DNA from: Adiantum capillus-veneris
Taxonomy: Eukaryota > Streptophyta > Polypodiopsida > Polypodiales > Pteridaceae
Direction of reading: 5' to 3'
NCBI GenBank assembly: GCA_014529385.2
Contig: CM043964.1
Span: 130,600,920 to 130,664,919, forward strand
DNA length: 64,000 nt
The position numbers and the translations under genes are program-made. Below the pieces are notes generated by a model. That model was not told the origin of the DNA and ran no database searches. It saw only the letters and a program-made list of their open reading frames with translations. Numbering within the stretch: position 1 is the stretch's first letter; every line of letters starts with the position of its first letter. This document shows positions 11,746 to 23,922 of this stretch, in pieces.

Positions 11746-12240
11746 ATGAGAATTTCCCTATCAATACAGGAAAATATCCGCCAAGCTTACCAAAAGTTTG
11801 TGATTTTCAACATCATGTTCGAGGCTGCTTGCAGCTCCAACAACTTTCTACTTCGCAAGAGCATCATGCAATTGTTAGATTTAATGTTTTCCCCTCCTCC
11901 TACATGGGGAATCAGCTGGTCACAGTTTGGCGGAATTTTCCTGATTGATGCGGGACAGTTAGAAGGGTTGACACTCAATCTAAAAAGACTCAAGTGGGCA
12001 GAAACACTTCGGACCATCGAAGTTTTCTTCTTTAGTGGGACTGAAGATCCAGATCAGACCATTGTGGTAGATGGGGTAGAAGTGTTACAAAATCAGTGGG
12101 TCTATGATCAGGTAGCCACAGTAATATACCCAGGTAGGATTAGGCCCATGAGGGTAGGCCCAAGGTTTAGGGGACCAAAAGACGTCATCTATTTTGATCC
12201 CCTGTCAGACCCACCAGTGGTAAAGAGGTTGTTGATTTAG
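11746..12240 (+). CDS. Extra open frame between primer site and gag (164 aa), unknown
   Basis: An uninterrupted frame starting about 100 bp after the LTR and ending before gag. It begins MRISLSIQENIRQAYQKF and includes FSPPPTWGISWSQFGG and a C-terminal half with VVDGVEVLQNQWVYDQVATV. I see no zinc finger, protease or membrane segment. Chromoviruses usually start gag near here, so this is an additional leader frame or a separate first exon. Gag downstream lacks an ATG at its conserved N-terminus, so the two may be joined by splicing across 12241-12490. That is an inference. Confidence 0.5.
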   Translation: MRISLSIQENIRQAYQKFVIFNIMFEAACSSNNFLLRKSIMQLLDLMFSPPPTWGISWSQFGGIFLIDAGQLEGLTLNLKRLKWAETLRTIEVFFFSGTEDPDQTIVVDGVEVLQNQWVYDQVATVIYPGRIRPMRVGPRFRGPKDVIYFDPLSDPPVVKRLLI

Positions 12241-12360
12241 GGAATCACACATTGTATAAAGCATGAGTCCATCTTGTATATAGTATGAGCCCATCTTGTA
12301 CATAGTATGAGTCAGTGTTGTATCAACCTTTGTATATACCATGGTTTTATGACATGCTTG
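12241..12360 (+). repeat. Short ~23 bp tandem repeat in the leader
   Basis: Three imperfect units of a GTATGAGTCCATCTTGTATATA type lie between the extra leader frame and gag. Confidence 0.7.
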
Positions 12361-12485
12361 TGTAGTTAAATTGAAATGGTGTTAATGATTGTCAGATTTC
12401 TGTTTTTAGTATGTTGAAAAGTATACAAATTAGAGAGTTGCATGACAAAACAAAAGTAGTATAAACACTAAAACCTCTTCATTAA

Positions 12486-15137
12486 TTACAAACCCAGGGA
12501 ATTGCCAAAAGTCTCTATACTCCCACCCAGGAAAAGAAACTACTGTTAAAACAAGTTCAACTCTCAACTTTCAAGGGAGAAGGAACCAATTTAGAACGTG
12601 ATGCCGAAGCATGGCTCGACGCCATGGATGATTATTTCTTGGCAGCAGGAACTGCTTCAGAGAATCAAGCAATGTTAGGAATGTTCCGGCTCACTGGAGA
12701 CGCCAAACTTTGGTGGAAACAATACTGTAGAGATAATCCTTCCATTAGTCCCTCTTGGGAAAGAATGAAGCAGGCAGTGAAAGAAAGATATCTTCCTCCA
12801 GCTCACCAAGCTATCAAGATGAATGAGTTCTTTGCCCTCAAACAGTTAGAGCTTACTTTGGAAGAGTATTATACCAAATATGTGTCTTTACGACGTTATG
12901 CCCCACCAATGACTATGGAACAACAGATTGCTCGTTTTTGTCAGGGTTTAAACAAACCCTTGAGTAACCGGCTGGAAGCTATGAGACCCACTTCTATTCA
13001 AGATGCTCTTCTAAGAGCTAAACCACTTGCAGCGGAAGGAAACCCTCCTGCCAAAAACTATTACAACTACAATAACTCTAGAGGAAGAGCAAGGGGGAAT
13101 TATAATCAAGGAGGTCAGCGAAGGGTAGTGTCAGCTGCAGCCAATATAGAGCAGACTTTTCCCAACATCAGATGCTATGGATGCAATAGAATGGGATACT
13201 ACAGAAGCCAATGTCCTGAGGGACAAAATCCTCAAACTGCTACCGGAGCCCCTTCTCAGACTCAAATAGGACAAGGGAATAATCAAAGAGGTAGAGGCAA
13301 TAGAGGAAGAGGCAGAGGAAGAGGTAGAGGAGCCAGAACTTATGCTGCATTAGGAGAACCTACATTGCAGGATGAGGAAGATGAAAGAGCTACTCTTTTT
13401 GCTGCCATTGATAATCCTGGAGCTCGACAACAATACGCTGTCATCCAAACCACTGCAAACAGAGAAGGTGAACAATTTGAACTACTTATAGATTGTGGCA
13501 ACACACACTCTTTTCTCTCCCCTAAATGTTTAAGAAAACTTAAATTGAACCAATATCCTACCAAGAAATTAGTAGTAGAATTAGCAAATGGGAAAGAGGT
13601 TCTATCTCAATTTACAGCTGGGAAAGTTGAGTTTGAACTAGGGGGAACCCTGACTTCATCCTACTTTCGAACTCTTCCAGTAGGAATCTATGATGGTATC
13701 CTAGGAATGGATTGGCTCATCAAAAATCAAGCCCAAATTCATTGTGCTCAAGGGAACTTAACCTTCAAAAATCACTTAGGTGAAGAAACATTAGTACAAG
13801 GATTAAATGGGAAACCTAAGGCGGCTCATTTAGTCAAGGCTAGCCGACTTCTGAAGGGGTTACGTAAAGGGCAACAGATCTTTGTAGTGAAACTCAACAA
13901 GGCAGATGATTCAAGGGACAACCCAACTCCAGAATGGCTTAAAGAATTTTCGGATATATTTCCGAAAGATCTTTCGAATTTACCTCCTCCCAGAGATATA
14001 GACCACGAAATTGAAACCTTTCCAGGTAGTGAACCAAATTCAAGAAGACCCTACAAAATGTCCCTCCTTGAAGCTATTGAATTAAAGGAACAGCTTCGTC
14101 AGCTTATTGAGCATGGATTCATAAGACTAAGCATTTCACCTTTGGGAGCACCTGTTCTATTCCAAAAGAAGAAGGACGGATCCTTACGTCTCTGCATTGA
14201 CTATAGGGGGCTTAACCAGGTATCAGTAAAGAATAAGTACCCCATTCCTCGCATCGATGAATTGCTTGACAGGTTACATGGAGCCAAGGTATTCACAAAA
14301 ATTGATCTCAGATCAGGTTACCACCAAATCCGGATTAAGGAGGCAGATATTTACAAAAGTGCTTTCAACACCCGGTATGGGCATTATGAATTCATAGTGA
14401 TGCCCTTTGGCCTTACAAATGCTCCAGCCACTTTTAACCGTCTCATGCAAGATATATTTAGAGAATATCTGGATGATTTTGTGTTGGTGTTTTTTGATGA
14501 TATCCTGGTATATTCTAAGGATGAAAAAGATCATGAAGACCATGTACGTAAAGTACTCCATCTTCTACGCCAACATCAGTTATATGCCAAGATGAGTAAA
14601 TGTGTGTTCTCCACACCAGAAGTTAGTTATCTTGGTTTTATAATCAACCCTGAAGGAATTTCAGTAGACCCCGCAAAGGTTAAAGATATAATAGACTGGC
14701 CACAACCCAAAACAGTCAGTGAGATTAGAGGATTTTTGGGCATTACAGGATGGTATAGAATCGTTGTCAAAGATTATGCAATTATCGCCACTCCCTTGAC
14801 GCAGTTACTTAAAAAGTCAGCCAAACGTACCTGGGGGAAAGAACAGGAAGATTGTTTCTTTAAACTAAAACAAAATCTCACATCAGCTCCCGTACTCAAA
14901 CTTCCGGACTTCACTCAAGAGTTTGAAGTAGTAACAGATGCCAGTGGTCTTGCTATAGGAGGAGTCTTAAACCAAGAAGGTAGACCAGTCGCCTTTACCT
15001 CACGAAAATTAAGAATCCACGAGCTGAACTATCCAACTCATGATTTGGAACTTCTAGCTGTCATCCATGCTTTAAAACTCTGGAGGCATTACCTTCTAGG
15101 AGGAAAATTTCAATTGATCATCGATCATAGAGTTTAA
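12486..15137 (+). pseudogene. Chromovirus gag-protease-reverse transcriptase-RNase H, first part
   Basis: The frame is open from 12486, but its first ATG is at 12624, inside the conserved gag N-terminus (FKGEG...[12 protein letters not shown]), so no normal initiator is visible. Counting from 12624: gag core about residues 20-130; zinc knuckle C184-C197, in which the usual His is Tyr ([14 protein letters not shown]); RG-rich stretch 220-237; protease around D290, reading IDCGNTHSF in place of the usual DSG/DTG; reverse transcriptase about 480-650 with FFDD at 623-626; RNase H from about 770 (TDAS). The frame ends at a premature stop at 15135-15137, caused by loss of one A just upstream (around 15128) in the RNase H TDHK-type motif. 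Confidence 0.9.
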
Positions 15138-16434
15138 AATGGATTTTCTCACAAGCAACACTCAACATGAGGTAGAGAAGATGGATTGAACTATTAAAGG
15201 AATATGACTTTGAGATAAAGTATAAACCGGGAAAAGAGAATGTGGTTGCTGACGCTCTTAGCCATAAGGTTTTTCTTGGGGCTATTTCCACAGTTGACAA
15301 TCCAATCCTCTACAAGGTTAAAGAAGCTTCCCTGGAAGATAAGGATTATCAAAAACTTTTACAGATTATCAATCAACAGGATTTAAAAGAAAAAGAGAAA
15401 GACAAAATCAAGGATTATTCACTTGAAGAGGGGCTTCTCTATTATAAGTATTGGCTTTACATTCCTAAAAATCCAACATTAAAGGAGTTAATTCTTTATG
15501 AAGGACATAATGCTCCAGTTGCCGGCCATCCCGGCTATGCAAAGACCCTTAATGCCATAAGGAAAAGCTATTTCTGGCTAGGAATGAAAGGAGATATACT
15601 TCGCTACATCAGACAATGTCTTTCCTGTCAAAGGATTAAGGCTGAACGGGTAATGATGCCAGGAAAACTTCAACCTCTGGACATTCCTCAGATGAAGTGG
15701 GAACTCATTAGCATGGACTTTGTAACAGGACTTCCCACTGTTCAAGGGGGTTATGACTCCATTATGGTGGTAGTGGATATGTTGACTAAAGTCTCCCACT
15801 TGATGCCTGTAAAAACAACTTATACTGCATCAGACATAAGCCGTCTCTTTATCAAAGAGATCTTCAGATTGCACGGACTTCCTAAGAGAATAGTCAGTGA
15901 CAGAGATGCAAAATTCACTTCAAAATTTTGGAAAGCTTTATTTGAATCCTTAGGAACGCAGCTATGTTTCAGTACATCCTATCACCCCCAAACAGACGGC
16001 CAGACAGAAAGAGTAAACCAAGTCATTGAAGACATCCTTAGAGCCTATTGTGGTAGAGAACCCCGAAAATGGATCCAATTTCTTCCTTTGGTGGAATTCG
16101 CCTATAACTCTTCCTTTCATCAAAGCATTGGGATGTCACCATTCAATGCTCTTTATGGGCATGAGTGTATATCACCCCTAAACTTTTCCGATCCTACTAC
16201 AAGGGTAGAAGCTTCAAAGAAAATGTTGGAGGAAATGGAAGCCCAAACCAAAGCCATAAGGCAAGACATTCAGGCAGCCAAGGATCGCCAGAAAAAGTAT
16301 GCTGATAAAAAACGGTCTGATCGAGTTTTCAAACAAGGAGATAAAGTATTCCTAAGGGTTCGGCCAAAAAGAAGCACTCTATCCTTGGGAAAATACAAAA
16401 AACTAAGCCCCAAATATTGTGGACCGTATGAAGT
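15138..16434 (+). pseudogene. Chromovirus RNase H end and integrase, up to the Copia insertion
   Basis: The reading continues in the shifted frame, first through an in-frame TAG near 15172 (Q-to-stop type change), then openly to the Copia junction. It covers the RNase H end (VADALS), the integrase HH-CC zinc finger (EGHNAPVAGHPG...CLSCQ), the catalytic core with D (SMDF), D (VSDRD) and E (GQTERVNQ), and the GPY module (KYCGPYEV). The Copia element begins immediately after GPYEV. The catalytic triad is intact. Confidence 0.92.
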
Positions 16435-16661
16435 TGTTACCATATACATGTGGTAGTGATGTGTGTGAACACACTAGGACCGCCGGGGCATTTTTTCCCT
16501 CTTTAGGAGGTTTTTTTCCCCGTGCATTGTATATACGCCCATCACTCTAGGGCTATCTATCTTTCCATTGCACACTAAGTAACATACTCTCTATCATGTG
16601 CCTTGAGCTTCCTTCGTCTTCTCCAAGCTGTGTGTGTTTCTCTGCAACCCTAATTCCAACA
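16435..16661 (+). repeat. 5' LTR of the nested Copia element
   Basis: TGTTACC...CCAACA, 227 bp. It differs from the 3' LTR by G/A in ACC(G/A)CCGG, T/C in the T/C tract after GGAGG, and A/G in CTATC(A/G)TGTG. TATATACGCC in its middle could serve as a TATA element. Confidence 0.96.
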
Positions 16662-16663
16662 AT

Positions 16664-16675
16664 TGGTATAAGAGC
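16664..16675 (+). other. tRNA-iMet primer-binding site of nested Copia
   Basis: TGGTATAAGAGC follows the LTR after two bases. It differs at one position from the standard initiator-Met site. Confidence 0.88.
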
Positions 16676-17023
16676 AGGTCACGTCCTCCCGGGCTAAGTC
16701 ACCAGCTGCTCCAGCACACGCCTGCTCACTTTCTCCGATTTCAGTGAGCTTTGGCGAGCGTTCGCAGGTCGACAAATATTTTGGGTTGACTCAAAGAGCT
16801 CGGTCTGCTCAGAATTTTGATTTGGGCTCATTTCGGCCTCCGTTTCCACTACGGGCAGTACTGCACAGGCTATTTCGTCATTTTGTGCAGATTTTCTGTC
16901 AGTGCCGTTTTCTGCATAACAGTTGCCTTATAGTCTTCTACGGTTTGTGCTATATAGCACAAGTTGTTCCCGCTCCATTTCTCCTATTTTCGGGCAGTTT
17001 TCACATCAGGTGCAGCATTTACC

Positions 17024-20000
17024 ATGGCTGACAACAACAACACAGATGTGTTCAAGATGTTTGCTGCTGAGGATAGGTTGGATGGGGACAACTACCCTAT
17101 GTGGGCTTATATGATGCAACATGTTCTTGTGTCAAAAGGTGTCTGGAACATTGTGCACGGCATTGATGTACGTCCTGGTTCTGAAGATGTAGGCGATATT
17201 GAGGATGTTGCAGGTCTTGCTGCAAGGATTGCAGCTGTTAGAGTTGTTTTGCCTACGGCAGAACAAGCTCGTTGGGATGTTAAGGATGCGCAGACTCATG
17301 CATTGATTGCGTTGTCTGTGAAGCGCACCATTATTCCTCACATCCGTTCAGCAAAATCTGCAAAACAGGCTTGGGATATTCTAGCAGGTCTTTATGCAAG
17401 CCGCAATGAGGCTAAAATTGCTTTGCTGCGTAAAGAGCTAGAGTCGAAGATTATGCATGAGGAAGATGATATGGACACTTTCCTTGCTAGTGTCAAGGAT
17501 ATCAATGAGCAACTCATTTCTGCAGGTGAAGTCATTTCGGACAGTTCCCTTGTGCAGACTGTTCTTGATGCCTTACCAGATTCCTACCAGACTTTTGCTA
17601 GTACTTGGAGACTGATGACCCAAGGAAATCCTGAAGTTGTCAAGTTTGATGCATTATGCACATTGCTGTTGCAAGAGTCACTTTCTAGAAAAAACAGGAC
17701 TAGGAAGCGTGCAGTTGAACAGGCTTTTATTGATTCTCAAAGAAAGGGTGGTAACAGTAATGCAGCCACTTCTTATGGTTCCGCTGCGAGTGGCAAAAAT
17801 TCTGTTCCTAATGCTTCTGCTGGCAGCACTTCGTCTGGCAATTCTGGTGATAAGGGCAAAAAGAAGATGCGTTGCCATTATTGTAAAGCCAATGATCACT
17901 TGATCAAGTCGTGTCCTAAGTTGAAGGCCAAAGAGGCTAAGAAGAAAGAGGGTGGTTCCACTGCAAATGCTGGTTCCACTACAAATGCAGCCATTGTTGA
18001 GTCTTCTGTGAAAGGAGATTGTGATGCTGATGTTGATGCAGAATGGGCTTTTAGCGCAGAGTGCACTTACAATCCTGCTGTCCATGATGCATGCTTGTCA
18101 GTTGCTGCAGATTCATATGTGTGGTATTTCGACAGTGGTGCTACAAAGCACATTACCTCACATCGTGAATTGTTTACCTCTCTCGAGTCTGTCCCTCATG
18201 GGAATTCAGTCACTTGTGCCAACAACGCCTCTTATCCAGTTCAGGGAGTTGGAAAGATTGTGCTCATTGCTGCTAATGGCAGTTCCTTCACACTTGTTGA
18301 TGCACTTTATGTACCTGGGATCAAGAAGAATCTCTTGTCTGTATCCGCACTTGCTAGACTTGGACTTGTAGTCAAATTTGTGGATGACAGATGTACAGTT
18401 CATGATCTCAGTTTTGGTGATGAAATTGTTGCATCCGGGCTTTTATGCCGTGGGCTGTATAAGCTCACTTTGTATGACAAGTGTGGACAAAATTTTGCAA
18501 ATGCTGTTGCAGATTCAAGGGCTATTTCAGATGCAAAACTTTGGCATGCACGTTTTGGTCATCTGAATTTTGCCAGTTTGCTGCGTTTGCAGAAATCTGA
18601 TATGGTTGCTTCTTTGCCGCCTCTTGAAGCACCTGTCAAACATGTTTGTGAAGGCTGTATTCTGGGTAAAATGCAGCGTTCTAAGTTTCCAAAGGATGGT
18701 TCAGTTAGGGCCACATGCAAGTTGCAACTTGTGCATAGTGATGTTTGTGGGCCCATGCAAACTCCGTCCTTGGGCAATTACCTGTAGTTCGTGACTTTCA
18801 TTGATGATTACTCCAGGCATGCGTGGGTATTTCCGCTTAAAGCGAAGTCCGAAGTTTTTATGTGCTTCAAACAATTTTTGGCTATGGCTGAAAATGTCTC
18901 AAAATGTACTATGGGCACCCTCCGTTCCGATCGAGGGGGGGAGTATATGTCTCATGAATTTAATGCATTTCTGGCTAGTCGTGGGATAAAACACCAATGT
19001 ACAGTGCCTTATACACCTCAGCAAAATGGTGTTGCTGAGAGTAAAAACAGGTCACTAACGGAAATGGCACGATGTATGGTCAAAAGTCAAGCTTTGCCGC
19101 ATTCTTTTTGGCTTGAGGCCATCATGTGTGCCACTTATGTACTTAACAGGTGTCCTACGAAAGCTTTGCAGTCTATTACTCCATATGAAGCATGGCATGA
19201 TAGAAAACCTTCTATTGAGCACATGCGTGTTTTTGGCTGTTTGGCATATGCTTTGGTGCCACAAGTGCAGCGCAAAAAATTGGATGATAAGGCTGTCAAA
19301 TGTATTTTTGTTGGTTATAGTGCTGAAAGCAAAGGTTACAGGTTGTATCATCCGCAAACAAAACGTATTCTGGTTTCACGGGATGTAGTGTTTGTGGAAG
19401 ACTCTGTTCAGCCCTTGCTGTCATGTACTAGAGACAGTAATGTAAGCTCACAGGACATTTATGACACTTTGTTGCCTCTTTTCAGTGGTGGAAATACGAA
19501 TGTAAGTTCCAATGAGGCAAATGTACAACCTATGGGGGTTTCTGAAAATGTTTTAGAACAGCCTATTACTGATGCAGATGTACATGATGTACTTGATGAG
19601 GAAAGGGCTGAAAATGAGCAGGCTAGAGGTATGCCAAAATGGCTGGTGCACACTTTGCGTGACAGTAAATTGGATTCACCTTTATCTAGTCGTACTCGTT
19701 CAGGCTCTCGCCATGCATCTTATGCATTAGATTGTTATGCTTTGGCTGTGTCTAGTTTACATGATGTTGAGGAACCTCTGTCTTTTGATGAAGCACAGAA
19801 TTCAGAAAATTGGATTGCTGCCATGAAATCAGAATATGATGCACTTATAGAGAATGACACATGGACTTTATGTGATTTGCCTCCCCGCAAAAAGGCCATT
19901 GGTACGAAATGGGTTTACAAGTTGAAACGCAAGCCGGATGGTGAGATCGATCGCCATAAGGCTCGACTTGTTGCAAAGGGTTATGCACAACAAAAAGGCA

Positions 20001-21312
20001 TAGATTATGAAGAGACTTTTGCTCCCACTTGTCGTATGACTACTGTGCGTTTTCCATGTGCATTGGCAGCTCATTTTGGTTGGGATGTACATCAATCAGA
20101 CATTGTTACTGCTTTCTTGAATGGTGACATATTTGAGGAAGTTTATGTAACGCAGCCTCGCGGTTTTGTCATAAAAGGACAAGAGGACAAACTGTGCAAA
20201 TGTAAGAAGGCTTTGTATGGGTTGAAGCAATCTCCTCGTGCTTGGTATGAGATAGCTGACACTCATTTGGTTAAACGAGGCTTTCGTAACAGTCCAACAG
20301 AAAGCACATTATATGTAAAGCGTGAGGATGATGTATTTCTCATTGTGGTTCTTTATGTTGATGATTTTTGCTGATCACTGGACCAAATGAGAGACATATT
20401 TCTGAATTTAAGGCTGATTTGAATGCTACTTTCAAGATGAAAGATTTGGGGTTGTTGCATCATTACTTGGGTATACAGTTTAAGCAGTGTGATGGTGGTA
20501 TTGCCTTGTGTCAGAAAAGTTACATAGAGACATTGCTATGTAAGTTTGGACTTGAGGATTGCAAACCTATTGCCACTCCCATGGAAACAGGTTTGAAATT
20601 GAGTCTACATGATGCTGGCGATCCTGCTGATGTCACTCTTTACCAAACTGCTGTTGGCTGCCTCATTTATGTATGCAACACGAGGCCAGATATTCAGTTT
20701 GCAGTCTCGCAGGTCAGCAGATTTATGCATAGCCCAGGGTCTAAGCATTGGCAGGCTGTCAAGAGGATTTTCCGCTACCTTAGTGGCACTTTACATCTTG
20801 GCTTGTTTTATCCCAAGGGGGGATCATTGCCGCCAGACTTACATGCTTTTTCGGACTCAGATTGGGCTGGTTGTTTTGACACGGGAGTGTCCACAAGTGG
20901 TTTTTGTTTCATGCTTGGCAGTTCATGTATATCATGGTTGAGCAAGAAGCAACCTACTGTGGCCACTTCGAGTTGTGAGGCTGAGTACAGGGCAGTCTTC
21001 ATAGCTACGGTTGAGTGTGTATGGCTCAGACGCCTTATGGCTGACTTGGGTGTTGGACAGGACACTGCCAACACTATCTACACTGACAGTCAGAGCGCAT
21101 TGGCAGTTGCGAGGAACCCAGTTTTTCATGCTCGCACAAAGCACATTGAGGTGCATTACCACTATGTCAGGGAGAGGCTCTCAGCAGGAGAGATCAGCTT
21201 GGCTTATGTGCCAACACAGGACAACCTTGCAGATCTTTTCACAAAGGCATTGTCTCGTGAGAAGCTTGAAGCTTTCCGCAAAGCTTTGGGCTTACTCCCC
21301 TTTGTGGATTGA
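17024..21312 (+). pseudogene. Copia gag-pol polyprotein with one stop and one frameshift
   Basis: ATG at 17024 in the context ACCATGG. Gag has the NYPMWAYMMQHVL start, then the CHYCKANDHLIKSC knuckle (CX2CX4HX4C). The protease site is FDSGATKHI. The GAG-pre-integrase finger is HARFGHL...CEGC. The integrase core has D (HSDVCGP), D (SDRGGEY) and E. RT has the FLNGDIFEEVYV and YVDD region, and RNase H ends with TDSQSALAVARN and DLFTKAL. Two lesions were found: a TAG at 18785-18787 within integrase where the left copy has Tyr, and loss of one T in the T run at about 20364-20368, directly after YVDD. Downstream sequence is open to 21312. Confidence 0.95.
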
Positions 21313-21375
21313 TCCTGTCCTCAGGGCATGGCACTTCCCTTTACTCATGTGCCAGCTCTCGTTCACCGCATCACT

Positions 21376-21387
21376 CCAGGGGGGATT
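21376..21387 (+). other. Polypurine tract of nested Copia
   Basis: AGGGGGGATT lies directly before the 3' LTR, as required for plus-strand priming. Confidence 0.85.
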
Positions 21388-21614
21388 TGTTACCATATAC
21401 ATGTGGTAGTGATGTGTGTGAACACACTAGGACCACCGGGGCATTTTTTCCCTCTTTAGGAGGTTTTTTCCCCCGTGCATTGTATATACGCCCATCACTC
21501 TAGGGCTATCTATCTTTCCATTGCACACTAAGTAACATACTCTCTATCGTGTGCCTTGAGCTTCCTTCGTCTTCTCCAAGCTGTGTGTGTTTCTCTGCAA
21601 CCCTAATTCCAACA
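21388..21614 (+). repeat. 3' LTR of the nested Copia element
   Basis: 227 bp, three substitutions from the 5' LTR, followed by the second GAAGT. Confidence 0.96.
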
Positions 21615-21941
21615 GAAGTGATTAAAGTAATCAGTGATCAAGCTTATAAACTAAAACTACCTGAGCATCTCAAGGTCCATAATGTGTTCCATATCAGTCT
21701 TCTAAAGCCTTACATCCAAAATCCAAATCATACTCTGGATGACGCACAAGTTGTAATGTAGAAGCAAGGAATTCTTGAACTTCAACCAGATTGTATTCTC
21801 GACACCAGGGAAAGGAGTAAGAAACAGAGTTATCAAAGAATATTTGGTCAAATGGAAGGACTACCCTACTGAGGATGCCACCTGGGAGGATGAAGTATCC
21901 CTTCACAAGGATTTTCCCAATTACGGTTGAGATGAGGACAT
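21615..21941 (+). pseudogene. Chromovirus integrase C-terminus and chromodomain, after the Copia insertion
   Basis: It resumes the same frame as the pre-insertion integrase and encodes the conserved AYKLKLPEHLKVHNVFH and HISLLKPY segments. A TAG follows VVM at about 21759. A chromodomain start (CILDTRER) then shifts frame by one base near 21815 and continues as EYLVKWKDYP and ATWEDE to a stop after FPNYG. The chromodomain aromatic and acidic residues are recognisable. The stop and frameshift are old damage independent of the Copia insertion. Confidence 0.88.
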
Positions 21942-21949
21942 CTCAAATC

Positions 21950-21965
21950 CTTAAGTTGGGGTGAT
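21950..21965 (+). other. Probable polypurine tract of the chromovirus
   Basis: The G-rich AAGTTGGGGTGAT lies immediately before the 3' LTR start at 21966. It is an imperfect purine run, located by position. Confidence 0.6.
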
Positions 21966-22909
21966 TGTAAGGTTTCCACTTTACGAAACCTTCAAAACTA
22001 TACTAAGCTTGACAAAATTAATGGAAAATACTATTGCAGGACTCCAAACACTATTAATTTTGGTATTTTTGGAATTATAAGCAGAGCTTTACTATGTCTA
22101 GAAATTTTCAGAATCTGATTCCGATAAAAACGGGAACAGTTACGGGACCTGGAAAGTTACCATAGAAATTTAATTAATAACAAAAATTGGATGGGTTCAT
22201 TTTAATCATTAGCAAAGACTTCTTTACACTAAGGTTCTAGAGTTAAATAGGAAGTTCAAAATTTCATCATGGAAAATCTGCAAAAATCAAACACGCAAAA
22301 TTCTGGAAGGTATGGGGTGAGTGTGGAAGCTGTGGAAACTTGCCAGGGGCAGTGATGGAAAAAAAATGCGCAAATTTCAGCCTGGGGGGTTGCTTGGACT
22401 AGGTGAAAGCTGCCAAAAGCTGCCAGATGCCCAGGAAAAGCTATAAATAGGACCATTCTCTTCATATTTTGTTAGACTCGGAGCCTTGAGAATTTCTCTC
22501 TCATCTAGGGAGAAACACTACGCAGAAATCATTACAGTTAAGTATCTAATTGATTAGCCTAACAGGTAATTAACCTAATCCCTCTCAATTAGTAAGGTTA
22601 GATTAAGATAAATGATTAATTAATCAAAGATTAGGCCTATATAAGCTCTTAAACCTCTTTAAATTAATAAATCTCTAATGATTATTATAATTAAGCTTAG
22701 TAATACTAAGCTAATTATTTATTCTCTCATATTAGGGCTGGAATTAGCCAATTTAACCATGAATTAATGGTAAAAATTTTAATTAGGATTAGATTAAGTT
22801 GAATTATTTATCAGAGATACATTAGATAGTTATTAATCTAGGAAAATTATCCTATAATTTTCTGAGAAGTTTTCCTAATTAATTAGACCAAATTACTCTG
22901 TTTTTTTGA

Positions 22910-23500
22910 GAAATTTTCATAGGGGAAATTAGTAAATGGAATTCAAATGCTTCCATATAATTATCAGTGGTTAATTAAGTGTTCAGTGACCCGTGATAAT
23001 TAGGAGAAGTTCAGAAAGTTACTTTAGGGGAAATTAGTAAATGGAATTCAAATGCTTCCATATAATTATTAGTGGTTAATTAGGTGTTCAGTGACCCGTG
23101 ATAATTAGGAGAAGTTCAGAAAGTTACTTTAGCTAATTATCTTAGCTAAAATACCCTGTTTTTTGAGAAATTTTAATAGGGGAAATTAGTAAATGGAATT
23201 CAAATGCTTCCATATAATTATTAGTGGTTAATCAGGTGTTCAACAACCCGTGATAGTTAGAAGAAGTTCAGAAAGTTACTTTAGCTAATTATCTTAGCTA
23301 AAATACCCTATTTTTTGAGAAATTTTAATAGGGGAAATTAGTAAATGGAATTCAAATCCTTCCATATAATTATCAGGGGTAAATCAGGTGTTCAAAAACC
23401 CGTGATAATTAGGAGAAATCCAGAAAATTAATCTAGCTAATTACTCTAGCTAAAATACTTTTTTTTGAGAAATTTAAATAGGAGAAATTAGTAAATAGAC
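22910..23500 (+). repeat. 152 bp tandem array in the 3' LTR (four units, one shortened, plus one diverged)
   Basis: The GGGGAAATTAGTAAATGGAA anchors fall at 22922, 23027, 23179 and 23331, with a diverged form at 23481. The first interval is 105 bp, a unit with 47 bp deleted. The others keep the 152 bp period. Confidence 0.95.
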
Positions 23501-23922
23501 TTAAATTGAATTGATATCTTTATCAAAGGTTTATTAGACCTTAAGGAACCTGTGATAATTATGCTACCACTAGAAAATTAGTTTAACTATATATCCCAGT
23601 AAAATTACTACAATTTTTGGGAAAAATAAAAAAGGGAATATAGTAAAGTAAATAGAAACCCTTTGATATCAATACCAGAGAAGGAATATACTTTGGGGAA
23701 TCTATTATAATTTCCTAACCTTAGATAAATAGTTTAGGGATGTACTTTGGTCAAAAGTAACCAATTTTTGTATATAATGGATAAGAAAAATTAAGAAATA
23801 AAATTATATAAATACCAAAGAATTAACCAAGGTCCAAAACCCTTATTTTTGGGTAACAAAGAAAAATAAATGTTTTACAATAAATCCTCTAATGGATTAA
23901 GTCTTTTTATAAGGCTGTCGAA

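Larger units (their letters stand above)
16435..21614 (+). mobile_element. Ty1/Copia LTR retrotransposon, structurally complete, nested in the chromovirus
   Basis: Two 227 bp LTRs (16435-16661 and 21388-21614) differ at three positions. A perfect 5 bp target duplication GAAGT flanks them (16430-16434 and 21615-21619). The primer site, polypurine tract and full gag-PR-IN-RT-RNase H order are present. Removing the element and one GAAGT restores the frame of the host integrase, so the insertion is certain. Low LTR divergence shows that it is recent. Only two coding lesions were seen, one stop and one frameshift. Confidence 0.97.
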
